From contig NZ_CAKZOT010000040.1 in the NCBI RefSeq assembly GCF_937138205.1, positions 1 through 64,000 on the forward strand: a DNA stretch of 64,000 bases. Direction: 5' to 3'. The DNA is from an uncultured Rhodospira sp. Lineage in GTDB: Bacteria; Pseudomonadota; Alphaproteobacteria; Rhodospirillales; Rhodospirillaceae. Of the stretch, positions 1 through 9,806 are shown one piece after another. Made by a program: the position numbers and the translations under genes. Each line of letters starts with the position of its first letter. Position 1 is the first letter of the stretch. The notes below the pieces were generated by a model. The model ran no database searches. It saw only the letters and a list, made by a program, of their open reading frames with translations, and had not been told where the DNA came from.

Positions 1-375
1 AAGAAAAACAATGCTCTCCGCCAGGGCGCCATCCATGTCCATCATCCGTCCCTCCTCCCCCATTTATGGGGGAGGTCGGGAGGGGGGGCAGGCGGAAAAC
101 AGCGGCTTTGGATCTGTATGAATCGGATAGCCGGCTTGGCGAGGGCCGGTCCCGGACACAGTTCGGGGCGACCCGCAGGCCGCCCCGATTCGGCGTTGAT
201 CAACGTCCTTCTTACTATTGAACCCTTCCTATTGAACCCTTGGACGCCCGGATCCAAGGAGCGCTGCCACGATCCGGGCAGAAGGCTGGCCTTCGAAATC
301 AGGTCCTTTCGATCAACTTGGTCACCAAGCTTGCCGGTCGCCGACGGCTGCCGGGGCACGAATGCCGCAGGCAGG

Positions 376-546
376 TCAGGCTGGCCGGGACATGCGGCTC
401 ATTTCGTCCTTGATCGCCAGTTTCTGGCGTTTCAGCGTCGCGATCAGACTGGAGTCCGGCATTGGGCGCGCGGTTTCACTTTCCAACAGCACCTCCAGTT
501 CGGAATGCCGGCTATGCAGCGCATCCAACCTTGCATCACGACCCAT
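376..546 (-). CDS. Small DUF465/YdcH-like protein (56 aa), absent from the supplied ORF track
   Basis: Reverse-strand reading gives MGRDARLDALHSRHSELEVLLESETARPMPDSSLIATLKRQKLAIKDEMSRMSRPA*, typical of the short coiled-coil DUF465 family; below the ORF-track length cut-off. Confidence 0.75.
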   Translation of the reverse strand: MGRDARLDALHSRHSELEVLLESETARPMPDSSLIATLKRQKLAIKDEMSRMSRPA

Positions 547-694
547 GGCATGACCCTCCTTGATCAGGTGAGAAACGGGTCGAGTCTACCCGAGCCTCGG
601 GCGTAGATAAAGGGTTTCCGCGACGCTTCCGTGAATTTGTCCTCTTTTCCCTTGATCCCGCGTTCCGGATCCGTATTGTCAGGAGTTTTTTCGA

Positions 695-1276
695 ATGAGT
701 CTATCCTTGCCCCTGGTCGTCGGCATCAGCGGCGCGTCCGGAATCGCGTACGGTGTGCGCCTCCTGGAGGTGACCCGCCGACTCGGGATTCCGACCCACC
801 TCATCATGACCCGCACGGCCGAGATCACGCTGGCCTATGAAACCGCGCTGAAGGTCGCCGACGTGCGCGCGCTGGCCACCGCGTGGCACCGCGTCGACGA
901 CATGACGGCGCCGCCCTCCTCCGGCAGTGTGCGCACCCGGGGCATGGTGGTGGCGCCGTGCTCGGCGCGCTCGCTGGGGGCCATCGCCGCCGGCTCGGGC
1001 GATACCCTGCTCAGCCGCGCCGCCGACGTGACGCTGAAGGAACGGCGCCGCCTGGTGTTGATGGTGCGGGAGACGCCGCTGCACCTGGGCCACATCCGGG
1101 CCATGGCGGCGGTCACCGAGATGGGCGCGGTCATCGCTCCGCCCATGCCCGCGTTCTACAGCAAACCACAGTCACTGGATGACGTGGTGGATCACGGGGT
1201 CGGCCGGGTGCTGGACCTGTTCGACATCGACGCCGGACTGGTCAGCCGCTGGCGGTCCGGCGATCCGGAGGACTGA
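695..1276 (+). CDS. ubiX: UbiX-like flavin prenyltransferase
   Basis: VVGISGASGIAYGVRLLE start, VVAPCSARSLGAIAAGSGDTLLSRAADVTLKERRRLVLMVRETPLH and PPMPAFYSKPQSLDDVVDHGVGRVLDLF motifs. Confidence 0.93.
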   Translation: MSLSLPLVVGISGASGIAYGVRLLEVTRRLGIPTHLIMTRTAEITLAYETALKVADVRALATAWHRVDDMTAPPSSGSVRTRGMVVAPCSARSLGAIAAGSGDTLLSRAADVTLKERRRLVLMVRETPLHLGHIRAMAAVTEMGAVIAPPMPAFYSKPQSLDDVVDHGVGRVLDLFDIDAGLVSRWRSGDPED

Positions 1277-1286
1277 GGCGAAACGC

Positions 1287-2228
1287 CTACCGGCGTTCCG
1301 ACGGGTCCGGCGCCGGCGCATCCCCGCCATGCGCTGGAACCCGCCGGCCCAGCTGCGTCTCGCGGTAGACGATGTACAGCGCCGAGGCGATGATCACCGC
1401 CGCGCCCACCAGGGTCCAGACGTCGGGCACCTCGGCGAACGCGATCACGCCGATCAGCGTCGCCCACAGGATTTGCGAGTAGTCGAACGGCGTGACCAGC
1501 GACGCCTCGCCCTCGCGGTAGGCGCGCACGGCCAGGTACTGCCCGCCGCTGGCGGCGGCGCCGATGGCCGCCAGCAGCACCCAGGTCAGGGGCTCCGGCC
1601 AGCGCCACACCAGCGCCGCCGGCACCGCCGAGGCCAGCACCGCGCCGATGGCGAACCACATCAGGATGGTCAGGGGCTGCTCCGTCTCCGACAGGATCTT
1701 GACCATGGTCAGGGCGCCGGCGATCAGCGCCGCCGAGGCCAGGGCGGCGAGGGCATTCACATCCAGCGCCGACGGATCGGGGCGCATGACGATCAGCACG
1801 CCGACGAACCCCACGGCCGTGGCCAGCCCGCGCCGCCAGCGCACCACCTCGCCCAGGACCAGCACCGCAAGCACGATCATGAACAACGGCCGCGCGTAGG
1901 TGATGGAGATGGCCGCCGCCAACTGCATGTGGGTGATGGCGTGAAACAGGCAGAACATGGCCAGGATGCCGATGGTCACCCGTACCGCATGAAGCCCCGG
2001 GCGGGCGGTGCGCAACACGCCCAGGCCGCCGCGCCGCATGAACGGCAGCAGCGCCAGCAGGCCGAACAGGCAGCGGAAGAACACCACCTGGAACGAATGC
2101 AGCTCTCCGCCGACAAACTTGATCAGGCCGCCCATGGCCGAAAAGACCATCGCGCTCAGCAGCATGAACAGAACGCCCCGGGCGTTGCCGGACAACGCCC
2201 GCCAGCGGGTGGTGACGGACGGGGACAC
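1287..2228 (-). CDS. DMT/EamA family transporter
   Basis: About 10 hydrophobic segments in two EamA-like halves; GTG start chosen at VSPSVTTRWRAL; the 476-aa ORF extends spuriously upstream. Confidence 0.8.
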   Translation of the reverse strand: MSPSVTTRWRALSGNARGVLFMLLSAMVFSAMGGLIKFVGGELHSFQVVFFRCLFGLLALLPFMRRGGLGVLRTARPGLHAVRVTIGILAMFCLFHAITHMQLAAAISITYARPLFMIVLAVLVLGEVVRWRRGLATAVGFVGVLIVMRPDPSALDVNALAALASAALIAGALTMVKILSETEQPLTILMWFAIGAVLASAVPAALVWRWPEPLTWVLLAAIGAAASGGQYLAVRAYREGEASLVTPFDYSQILWATLIGVIAFAEVPDVWTLVGAAVIIASALYIVYRETQLGRRVPAHGGDAPAPDPSERR

Positions 2229-2398
2229 ACAAAGACTCCTCGCGGGAGGACACGCGCGGCGAACCGGCCGGGCGGACGCCAAGCCTACCGCCTCGCGCCG
2301 GCCGCTGACGACGGAATTCACGGGGTGAGGCCAAGCGTCAGCTATGCGTATAGCGCATAACTGGTCATGTCCGCCCGCCGTCCGTGTGTCCGTCCGGA

Positions 2399-3289
2399 TC
2401 AGTCCCCCACCGGGCGCCCCGCCGCCGGCCGGCGCGGATCCACCTTGCGCCACAGGCGCGGCAGGCCGTGGATGTCCTCGCCCGGGAACAGATAGGGGCG
2501 GAACTCCAACACGAAGCCAAGCTGGACCAGCGCGCGGTCCAGCTCGTGGTCGAACGCCGCGTCGCTGTCGTCGCGAAGGTACAGCCCCCCGCCCGTGGCC
2601 AGGCAGCGGTGGAACAGCGGCAGCATGTGCCGCAGCAGCCGCTGCGTCAGGTGCGGCAGCACATCGACGCAGATGATCATGTCGAAGAACCCGGGGGGCA
2701 GCAGGTCGAACCGCCACGTCGGCAGGTGATAGATGCCGGCCTGCTCGCGCAAAGCGAAGTCACGCGGATCCACCACATAGTCGCTCACGGGCAGAACGTT
2801 GGCCCGCCGAAAATACTCCGCCTGGGCGACATAGGCCGCCTCGTCCGACTCCAGGGCGGTATAGACCAGCCCCGGCACCTCCTGGCACCAGATGTTGAGC
2901 TGGCGGCCGCACCCTGGGTGAAAGTCCAGAATCCGCCGTGTCTTCCAGCGCGTTGGGCGCGGGTAGAGATCCTGGAACCGGTAGTCCTCGGCGTTGCGGA
3001 TGTCCATGGCCAGCGGGCCTGGCGGCACCGTGTCGATCAGGCCATCGCGGTGCAGGCTCTCCAGCACCAGCCGGGTGACGGCGTGGCTCTGCGCGGCGCG
3101 GGCGGGATCGGCGCTGGCATACAACGGCGCCGGCGTGCGCGCCGGGTCGATCAGGCGGGGGACCAGTTCGACCACCTCCGGCTCCAGGTCCTCCGGCGTC
3201 TCGCCCGACGGGGCGATCCACGGGGCGATGCCCGGCGGCAGGGCGCGCAGGTCGGTCTTGCGGCGCTGGCGGAACAGGTCGGGCGTCAT
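2399..3289 (-). CDS. SAM-dependent methyltransferase-like protein (CmoB/DUF1698-like)
   Basis: RRILDFHPGCGRQLNIW, YTALESDEAAYV and FFDMIICVDVLPHL resemble class I methyltransferase motifs. Confidence 0.55.
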   Translation of the reverse strand: MTPDLFRQRRKTDLRALPPGIAPWIAPSGETPEDLEPEVVELVPRLIDPARTPAPLYASADPARAAQSHAVTRLVLESLHRDGLIDTVPPGPLAMDIRNAEDYRFQDLYPRPTRWKTRRILDFHPGCGRQLNIWCQEVPGLVYTALESDEAAYVAQAEYFRRANVLPVSDYVVDPRDFALREQAGIYHLPTWRFDLLPPGFFDMIICVDVLPHLTQRLLRHMLPLFHRCLATGGGLYLRDDSDAAFDHELDRALVQLGFVLEFRPYLFPGEDIHGLPRLWRKVDPRRPAAGRPVGD

Positions 3290-3400
3290 GGTGGCGCTTT
3301 CAGGGTGGCGCGGTCGGATGCGGGATGATGGATCCAGGACGGCTCGTTCCGACTATCGCATCCTGCGCGCCTTGGCAAACACCGCGCGCGGGGTTCCCAA

Positions 3401-3469
3401 GGCAATCGTGTGAAGGGGGTTCCATCGCTGAGACGGACCCCGGGGCCAGAAGCCAGCACGAACCCCGTA
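3401..3469 (-). repeat. Interspersed repeat family 2, copy 1 (3' exon side of the group II intron)
   Basis: Reverse complement ACGGGGTTCGTGCTGGCTTCTGGCCCCGGGGTCCGTCTCAGCGATGGAACCCCCTTCACACGATTGCC closely matches 16851-16913. Confidence 0.8.
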
Positions 3470-4140
3470 TCAGGTCGGAGGGGACCTCGCGGTTCCCCTC
3501 CTCCCACACCACCCTGCGTACGGTTCCGTACACGGCGGTTCATGTCGTGTTCAGCTTTGCGGTCCTCCTCGCCCGACACCCTTTAAGCGCCCAGCCTAGC
3601 CTTGCGGGTACTGCCCGCTACCTCCGGCTTCAGGCCCTCGTGCGAGGCATCTGCTCAGGGTGATCGGAAACTCGGTCCTGCCTCCTTCGACATGTTCGGC
3701 CCTTCACCGCCCGGTCTCGCGGATCCTATGGCCTCTGCTGACTCCTGCCGCCCCCCACCCGTCTACAATGCCGACACCTCTCGGCGCCGGGTGCCCTTGA
3801 AACCAAGGGCAAGGCGACAGGCCTCCCAGGGTAAGACGCGCGACCTTCATCCCATATACCCGCCGCATCTACGCCCAGACCCTCCGGGTGACATCGGGCT
3901 TCGGGTCGAATGGCCCCCTCGCCCAGGGTCTTGACGCCTCGTATGCGGTTCCTGTCCGTCGGGCCAGGACTTTGCTTACAGCTTCCTTCAGACCCCGCCT
4001 CGCGACGACGCCCTTGCTGTTCGGCTAGCGGTTCCCGTCACCAGGGTCCGCAGAGGACTTCCACCCCCAAGTCGCCCGAACCGCCACCACAGCGGACCGG
4101 ACAGCGCCAGTCACGGCGCTACGGCCCATGCCTGGCGCAC
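3470..4140 (-). mobile_element. IEP-less group II intron (about 671 nt)
   Basis: Minus strand begins GTGCGCCAGGCATGGGCCGTAGCGCCGTGACTGGCGC; contains GGTGACGGGAACCGCTAGCCGAACAGCAAGGGCGTCGTCGCGAGGCGGGGTCTGAAGGAAGC, AGTCAGCAGAGGCCATAG and CGGTGAAGGGCCGAACATG; 3' part GAACCGCCGTGTACGGAACCGTACGCAGGGTGGTGTGGGAGGAGGGGAACCGCGAGGTCCCCTCCGACCTGAT is domain V/VI-like. No reverse transcriptase ORF inside. Confidence 0.85.
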
Positions 4141-4252
4141 CATTGCGAACCCTATTGCGAACCCTCGTCGCAAGGCGAGGGTGAAGCAATCCAGAGCGTA
4201 GGGTTCAAATATCCGCTCTGGATTGCTTCCTCGCTGCGCTCCTCGCAATGAC
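4141..4252. repeat. Palindromic repeat family 1, copy R1
   Basis: cattgcgaaccc...gtgaagcaatccagagcg...cgctctggattgcttcctcgctgcgctcctcgcaatgacg; imperfect inverted repeat shared with R2-R5. Confidence 0.85.
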
Positions 4253-4416
4253 GATTACAAACCAAGACGTGTGGATCGGATAGCCTTTTACGGGGAGGGC
4301 TGGGGTGGGGTCTTTCGCCGGCCGGCCGGCTCTCGCCAACGCTGGCAGCGAAATGCGACTGTGGTAGGAGCCTTGGCATCTGGGCTCAAGAGCCGGCAGG
4401 ATAGGGTCCTCACACC

Positions 4417-5304
4417 ATGCCCGTTGACCGGGACGCCTCACCGATGGCTCTGACAACCGCCGCCCTTCTGGCCACCGCGACCGAGCGCCTGCGCGCGGCG
4501 GGCGTGCCCGATCCGCGCCTGGATGCGCGTTTGCTCGCCGCGCACGCGCTCGGTGTGGCATCGCCAGGGGCGCTTACCGTCCGCGCCGACGAGCCGGTGC
4601 CGGCCGAGGCGGCGGCCCGCTTCGAGACTTTGGTTGAGCGTCGGGCGGCGCGCGAGCCGGTGGCGCGCATCCTCGGCCGGCGCGGGTTCTGGACCCTGGA
4701 CCTGGTGCTGGGTCCAGACACGCTGGAGCCGCGCCCGGATACGGAAACGGTGGTTTCGGCGGTGCTCGACCGGGTGGCGGACCGACAGGCGCCGCTGCGG
4801 CTGTTGGACCTGGGGACCGGGACCGGAGCGATCCTTCTGGCGCTGCTGGCGGAACTGCCGAACGCGCACGGGACCGGCGTCGACATCGCGCCCGGCGCCG
4901 TCGCCACCGCCCGCGCCAACGCCAACGCGCACGGCCTGGACGACCGGGCGCGCTTCGTCGCGGCGGATTGGCGAGACGGCCTGCCGGACCCGGCCGGTCC
5001 CCTCGACGTCATCGTGTCCAATCCGCCCTACATCCGGACGGCGGACCTGAGCACCCTGGATCCCGAGGTGCGGGGACACGACCCGGCCGTGGCCCTCGAC
5101 GGCGGACCCGACGGGCTGGACGCCTATCGGCTGGTGATCCCGCTGGCGGCCCGGCGCCTCGCGGCCGGCGGCTGGCTGGCGGTTGAGGTGGGGGCCGGCC
5201 AGGCCGAGACCGTGGCCGCGCTCATGCGGGCGGCCGACTTCGGGGCGCCCGCGTGCGTCACCGACCTGGCCGGCGTGCCCCGCTGTGTGATCGCACAGGG
5301 TTGA
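4417..5304 (+). CDS. prmC: Peptide chain release factor N5-glutamine methyltransferase
   Basis: LLDLGTGTGAILLALL and DVIVSNPPYI motifs; true start may be the internal Met at MALTTAALL. Confidence 0.92.
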   Translation: MPVDRDASPMALTTAALLATATERLRAAGVPDPRLDARLLAAHALGVASPGALTVRADEPVPAEAAARFETLVERRAAREPVARILGRRGFWTLDLVLGPDTLEPRPDTETVVSAVLDRVADRQAPLRLLDLGTGTGAILLALLAELPNAHGTGVDIAPGAVATARANANAHGLDDRARFVAADWRDGLPDPAGPLDVIVSNPPYIRTADLSTLDPEVRGHDPAVALDGGPDGLDAYRLVIPLAARRLAAGGWLAVEVGAGQAETVAALMRAADFGAPACVTDLAGVPRCVIAQG

Positions 5305-5847
5305 CCCGGAAAAAACACGCGGACGGGTGAAAAAGTTCTTGGAAAGACGCGACGGGCGCCCTACGGTCTCGACGACGCGCCTGTTCGGACGAAGTTGCCC
5401 GTCGGAAGACGAGGCCCGGGCGTGCGGCGGGCCAGGGATGATTGCGCCCGCACTGGCGGGTTCCGGCCGGCGAGCTGGTGGCGCACACGCCGCGATGCCG
5501 CGTGACATCCCAAAACGGATCGCGGCAGCGTCGGGACAGTGGCTCTCTCGTGCGAGATATTTTCGCTCTGAAGGCCGGGTGTCAGCAGACGCCTTCAGGG
5601 ACCGCGGCGGTCACCGCCGCCGCCCCCCCGGAACGGACACACCGCCGGTGGCGTGTGGTGTGCGGACCGGTTCGGCCCGAATGCGTGAAACCGTCCCGAG
5701 ATGGGACGATCGTTGTTTCCTTGGCGGACTGAAGCCGGCGGATCCGCCTCGCACCGACCCGACGCGTCGGGTCGCGGGCCGGCTGACCATGATCCAACGC
5801 CGATTTGGCGCGATGTGGACCGATTCATCAGGCAACCAGACGGACTC

Positions 5848-6642
5848 ATGAAACAAGGCTCGAATACCCGGGGACGCCCCCGTGGCCGCGTCGGCGGCGG
5901 CAGTGGCGGCAAGCGCACACCGAACCGCAACCAGACCTTTGACAGCAATGGACCGAGCGTCCGGTTGCGGGGCAATGCCATGCAACTGGTCGAGAAGTAC
6001 ACGGCCCTGGCCCGCGACACGAGTTCGCAGGGCGACCGCGTGCTGTCCGAGAATTATCTTCAGCACGCCGACCACTACTATCGGGTCTACATGGCGTTGA
6101 CCGGGCAGATCGACACAAGCCGGCCCGGCGCCTCGCCCCATCACCGCGCGCCGGGGCAGGCCGTTGGCGGCGGCCCGGACGACGACACCGACACGGCGGC
6201 GGCCGACAGCGGCGCGCCCGAGGGGGCCGGCAACGGCAACGGAAACAGTGGCCGGCGCGGCAACGGGCGGAGCCGCCCCGGCAACGGCGCCGACCGGTCC
6301 GACGAGGCGCGCGCGGACGAGCAGGCCGCAGACGCGACCGCTTCCACCGAGACCGGCGACGATGAGTCCGGGACGGACGAGGGCGAGCGGGACTCCGGCC
6401 CGCGCCGCCGCGCGCCGCGCCGGACATCGCGCGGCGGAGGCCGGACCACCCGCGAGGCCCGGGACACGGACGCCGACACCGGGGACTCTGCCGGAGCCGA
6501 CCAGAACGGCGACGGCGGCAGTGGCTCCGAAGAGGAGGGGACGGCGCGGCCGGCGCGCCGCACGCGCCGTGGATCGCGGCGGAGTTCCCCGTCCGGGGAG
6601 GGCGAGTCTGGCGACGGCAACTCCGACGCCCAGATCGCGTGA
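5848..6642 (+). CDS. DUF4167 domain-containing protein
   Basis: MKQGSNTRGRPRGR...LRGNAMQLVEKYTALARDTSSQGDRVLSENYLQHADHYYRVY; low-complexity Arg/Gly/Asp-rich C-terminus; follows prmC as commonly seen in alphaproteobacteria. Confidence 0.88.
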   Translation: MKQGSNTRGRPRGRVGGGSGGKRTPNRNQTFDSNGPSVRLRGNAMQLVEKYTALARDTSSQGDRVLSENYLQHADHYYRVYMALTGQIDTSRPGASPHHRAPGQAVGGGPDDDTDTAAADSGAPEGAGNGNGNSGRRGNGRSRPGNGADRSDEARADEQAADATASTETGDDESGTDEGERDSGPRRRAPRRTSRGGGRTTREARDTDADTGDSAGADQNGDGGSGSEEEGTARPARRTRRGSRRSSPSGEGESGDGNSDAQIA

Positions 6643-6716
6643 CACCTTCGCCTGACCAGAACGCCGACACGGGCGCGTCGGGACACCGCGCCCGGCGGAC
6701 AGCGGGCGCGGTCTCT

Positions 6717-7007
6717 CTATGCTGTCGTTTTCGGCGAGATCATGAGCATGAACGGGATCTCGCCGTGCGCCAGCCGCAAGGCGCCCATGGCGGTGACCAC
6801 TTTCAGGTCCTTGTTCTTGAACGCCGAGTAGATCTCATAACCCACGTCTTCCTTCGGCAGTTCGACGTGATCGACGTGTTCCATGAACTTGGCGATCAAC
6901 TCCATGCGCGGGCGGTCAAAGATGTTTTCGTCGGCCTCGAACTCGTAGCTGGCGTCGGGGCCGTCGGCGGCGTCCATCATCTGGGCCACGAAGGTGATGT
7001 TGGCCAT
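6717..7007 (-). CDS. Hypothetical protein (96 aa)
   Basis: Clean ORF MANITFVAQMMDAADGPDASYEFEADENIFDRPRMELIAKF... Confidence 0.65.
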   Translation of the reverse strand: MANITFVAQMMDAADGPDASYEFEADENIFDRPRMELIAKFMEHVDHVELPKEDVGYEIYSAFKNKDLKVVTAMGALRLAHGEIPFMLMISPKTTA

Positions 7008-7171
7008 GGCAGGGGTGTCCTCTTGGCGGTCGGAGGGAACCGGGCGCGACCACGCTGCGCGCGGCGCGTGCCGGGAAAGAGACCTCCACCTTAGGGCACT
7101 CCCCGCGCGGACTCCAGAACAGCACCCCAACCCCAGCGGGGGAATTCACGGAACCGCAACACGGGCCGGCC

Positions 7172-7684
7172 TCACCCGCGCCGGCACCAGAGGCGACCGA
7201 ACAGGGCGTCCAGCGACACCGGGCCCGGTCCGCGCAGCAACAGCAGCAGCAGCGCCGTCGCCCACAGGGTGTGTTCCGGCCAGTTGCCGGGGTAGACGAA
7301 AACCTGGATGACGGCCGTCATGCCCAACAGGCCCAGCGCCGACAGCCGCGTGAACAGGCCCAGGATCAGCAGAATGGGGAACAGGTGCTCGGCGGCGGTG
7401 GCGATCTGCGCGGCCAGCTCCGGCGGCAGCACCGGCACGGCGTATTCATCCTGGAACAGGAAGTACGTGCTGTTGGTGATCTCCCAGCCGGACACCTTGG
7501 TCTGGCCGGAGCGCCAGAACACGCCGGCGATGCCCAGGCGGGCGAACAGGCCGATGACCCACAGCGGCACGGCGGCGCCGGCGCCGGTGATCGCCAGCCA
7601 GGTGCGCGTCAGCGGGCCGCACTGGCCGCCGGCGCGGGCGCTGTGGGGGGCGGTGGATTCCGTGGCGGACGGGGCGGGTGTCAT
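7172..7684 (-). CDS. DoxX family membrane protein of the MNIO operon
   Basis: [57 protein letters not shown]; 4-nt overlap with the upstream gene. Confidence 0.88.
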   Translation of the reverse strand: MTPAPSATESTAPHSARAGGQCGPLTRTWLAITGAGAAVPLWVIGLFARLGIAGVFWRSGQTKVSGWEITNSTYFLFQDEYAVPVLPPELAAQIATAAEHLFPILLILGLFTRLSALGLLGMTAVIQVFVYPGNWPEHTLWATALLLLLLRGPGPVSLDALFGRLWCRRG

Positions 7685-8514
7685 GCGGAGGTCTCCGAAT
7701 GGCTGAGGGGCGTGCTTAGGGCGTGGTTGTCGCGGGCCGACTGCGGCACGGCGATCTCGGTCAGCAGCCCCAGCGACAGCACACAGGCCAGGGCGCCGGT
7801 CAGGTCGAATCCGGGACTGCCGCGCGTGGCCGCCTGGGCGGCGGTTTCCAGCGTTTGCCCCATGTCGAGCGCGAACAGCAGCGACAGGGTGCCCTCGTCG
7901 GCCCGCGCCATCCGCACCCTGTCATGGGGCCGGCAGATCAGGATGGTGGCGCCGCCTTCGTCCAGCGAAACGGTCTCGGTCTCGTCCCAGCCGGGCTGGT
8001 GCATGTCCCAAATGCGATCCACCGGCCAGGCCGAGACCACGAACCGGAACGACGGATGCACCGCACAGCGGACCATCGGCAGCACCGACGGCGGCACGGC
8101 GGCCAGCGTGTCGTGCGCGGCCGGCCGGGCGTCGGCGGCATACAGGGCGCCCAGCCGCGCCCACTCCAGCCGCGCCACGTCGGCCAGATACGGCAGCTTG
8201 GCGGCCGGCTCGAACCCGGCCAGGAAGTCCGCGAACCGCTCGCCGTAGTGTGACAGCACCGGCGAGTCCGGCGGCGCCCGGCGGATGAAGGCGCGCGCGG
8301 TCTGGGCGAAGAAGGCCTCGCCGACCAGCGCCTTGACCACCGGGAAATTGGCTCCCAAAGCCTCCGTCAGGGTGATCAGGGTGTTGTTGCGGTGGATGGC
8401 GATGCGCTGCATCGGGCTCAGGCCCCGACCGTCGATCAGCGCCGCCAGCGCCGGCTCGTCACCCGACAGCACGGCCCGGCCGATCATCTCCTGGATGGCG
8501 GCGACTCCGGGCAT
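7681..8514 (-). CDS. HvfC/BufC-type MNIO partner (DUF2063-like N-terminal domain)
   Basis: [64 protein letters not shown]; adjacent to the DUF692 gene. Confidence 0.88.
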   Translation of the reverse strand: MPGVAAIQEMIGRAVLSGDEPALAALIDGRGLSPMQRIAIHRNNTLITLTEALGANFPVVKALVGEAFFAQTARAFIRRAPPDSPVLSHYGERFADFLAGFEPAAKLPYLADVARLEWARLGALYAADARPAAHDTLAAVPPSVLPMVRCAVHPSFRFVVSAWPVDRIWDMHQPGWDETETVSLDEGGATILICRPHDRVRMARADEGTLSLLFALDMGQTLETAAQAATRGSPGFDLTGALACVLSLGLLTEIAVPQSARDNHALSTPLSHSETSA

Positions 8515-9428
8515 CACGCGGGCTCCCGTTCCGGGGTCAGGATGGAGGCGACGCGGGCGGCCTCGGCGGCCAGTTCCGGCCAGGGCGGGATGTTGCTGTC
8601 GCGCTCGATCAGGGTCGGGCGCGGCCCCGCCAGGCGCAGCGTCAATTCGTACAGGGCCAGCACGGTCTCGCTGACGGCGCTGCCGTGGTCGTCGATGCGG
8701 ATCTCGACGCCGTCGACGTGGCGCACCGCGTGCCCGGCGAGGTGGATCTCGCCGACCGCATCCAGCGGCAGGCCCTTCAGATAGTCCAGCGGGTCGAACC
8801 CGAGGTTGCCGGCGCTGACGACGATGTTGTTGACGTCCAGCAGCAGGCCGCAGCCGGTGCGCCGGACCATCTCGGTGAGGAACGCCGTTTCCTCCATGTC
8901 GCTGATGGTGAAGGCGAAATAGCGCGACGGGTTCTCGACCAGGATGCGGCGACCGAGCGCCTCCTGCGTCTGGTCGATGTGGCGGACCAGCAGGTCCAAC
9001 GACTCGTCGGTATAGGGCACCGCCAGAAGGTCGTTGAGATAGGTGCCGACGGTGCCGCACCAGGCCAGGTGCTCGCTCACCAGGGCCGGCTGATAGCGGT
9101 CGACGACGGCGGCCAGTTTCGATAGGTGCCCGCCGTCCAGGTCATGCGCGCCGCCCAGCGACAGGCCGACGCCATGCACCGACAGCGGAAAGTCGCGCCG
9201 CACCGTCTCCAGCGCGCGGTGCTGCGGCCCGCCCGGGTGCATGTAGTTCTCGGCGTGGATTTCGACCCAACTCACGGACCCGGGATCGGCCAGCAGGGCG
9301 TCGACGTGCTCCGGCTTGAGCCCGACGCCGACCGAGGCCGACGGAATGGCGTCCGGAATGGCGCCCGGAATGGCGCCCGGAATGGCATGGGGTCGCGGGG
9401 CGCGCGTGAGACCCTGGGACAGAGACAT
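8514..9428 (-). CDS. DUF692 multinuclear non-heme iron oxidative enzyme (MNIO; HvfB/BufB-type)
   Basis: GVGLKPEHVDALL...WVEIHAENYM...LSVHGVGLSLGG...SEHLAWCG...LVENPSRYFAF...LLLDVNNIVVSAGNLGFDPLDYL...EIHLAGH. Confidence 0.93.
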   Translation of the reverse strand: MSLSQGLTRAPRPHAIPGAIPGAIPDAIPSASVGVGLKPEHVDALLADPGSVSWVEIHAENYMHPGGPQHRALETVRRDFPLSVHGVGLSLGGAHDLDGGHLSKLAAVVDRYQPALVSEHLAWCGTVGTYLNDLLAVPYTDESLDLLVRHIDQTQEALGRRILVENPSRYFAFTISDMEETAFLTEMVRRTGCGLLLDVNNIVVSAGNLGFDPLDYLKGLPLDAVGEIHLAGHAVRHVDGVEIRIDDHGSAVSETVLALYELTLRLAGPRPTLIERDSNIPPWPELAAEAARVASILTPEREPA

Positions 9429-9545
9429 AACGGACTCCGGCCGTGAGGACCCCGGGGCGGGCGTGACGGGCCGCACCGGCCGTGACCGGTCCGTCCCGCC
9501 AACACCCCGTCCACGGGCGTGGGACGCGAGGTGGAGACCGCTGGG

Positions 9546-9806
9546 TCAGGAGCTCTTCGGCTCCAGGCTGCCGCCCACCAGCTTTTCGCAGGTGCCCTCG
9601 GGCAGGGCGATGAAGGCGTCACCCTGGCCGTCCACCTTGGACGTGCCGGCGCAGGACGAGTTGGCGGTCTGGCAATCGTTGTGGCCCGCTTTGACGACGC
9701 CGTAACACTTTTCCATGTCGGCGGCGGACGCCGTGGTCGGCGCGGCCAGGGCGAGGGCGGCGGTCATGGCACCGGCGACGAGGGTCGAGGTTTCGATCAC
9801 TTTCAT
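9546..9806 (-). CDS. DUF2282/BufA1 (bufferin) precursor peptide, 86 aa, 4 Cys
   Basis: MKVIETSTLVAGAMTAALALAAPTTASAADMEKCYGVVKAGHNDCQTANSSCAGTSKVDGQGDAFIALPEGTCEKLVGGSLEPKSS; signal peptide plus KCYGV.KAG.NDC / SCAGTSKVD / GTCEKL core. Confidence 0.9.
   Translation of the reverse strand: MKVIETSTLVAGAMTAALALAAPTTASAADMEKCYGVVKAGHNDCQTANSSCAGTSKVDGQGDAFIALPEGTCEKLVGGSLEPKSS

Noticed and set aside
1192-2360. Long overlapping ORFs on both strands around the EamA transporter (380-476 aa)
   Set aside because: High-GC artefacts; only the minus-strand frame with TM segments has protein-like composition, and its N-terminal extension overlaps unrelated sequence.
3286-3579. Short ORFs inside and around the group II intron
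   Set aside because: They cross intron structural domains and repeat sequence; no reverse transcriptase motifs are present.
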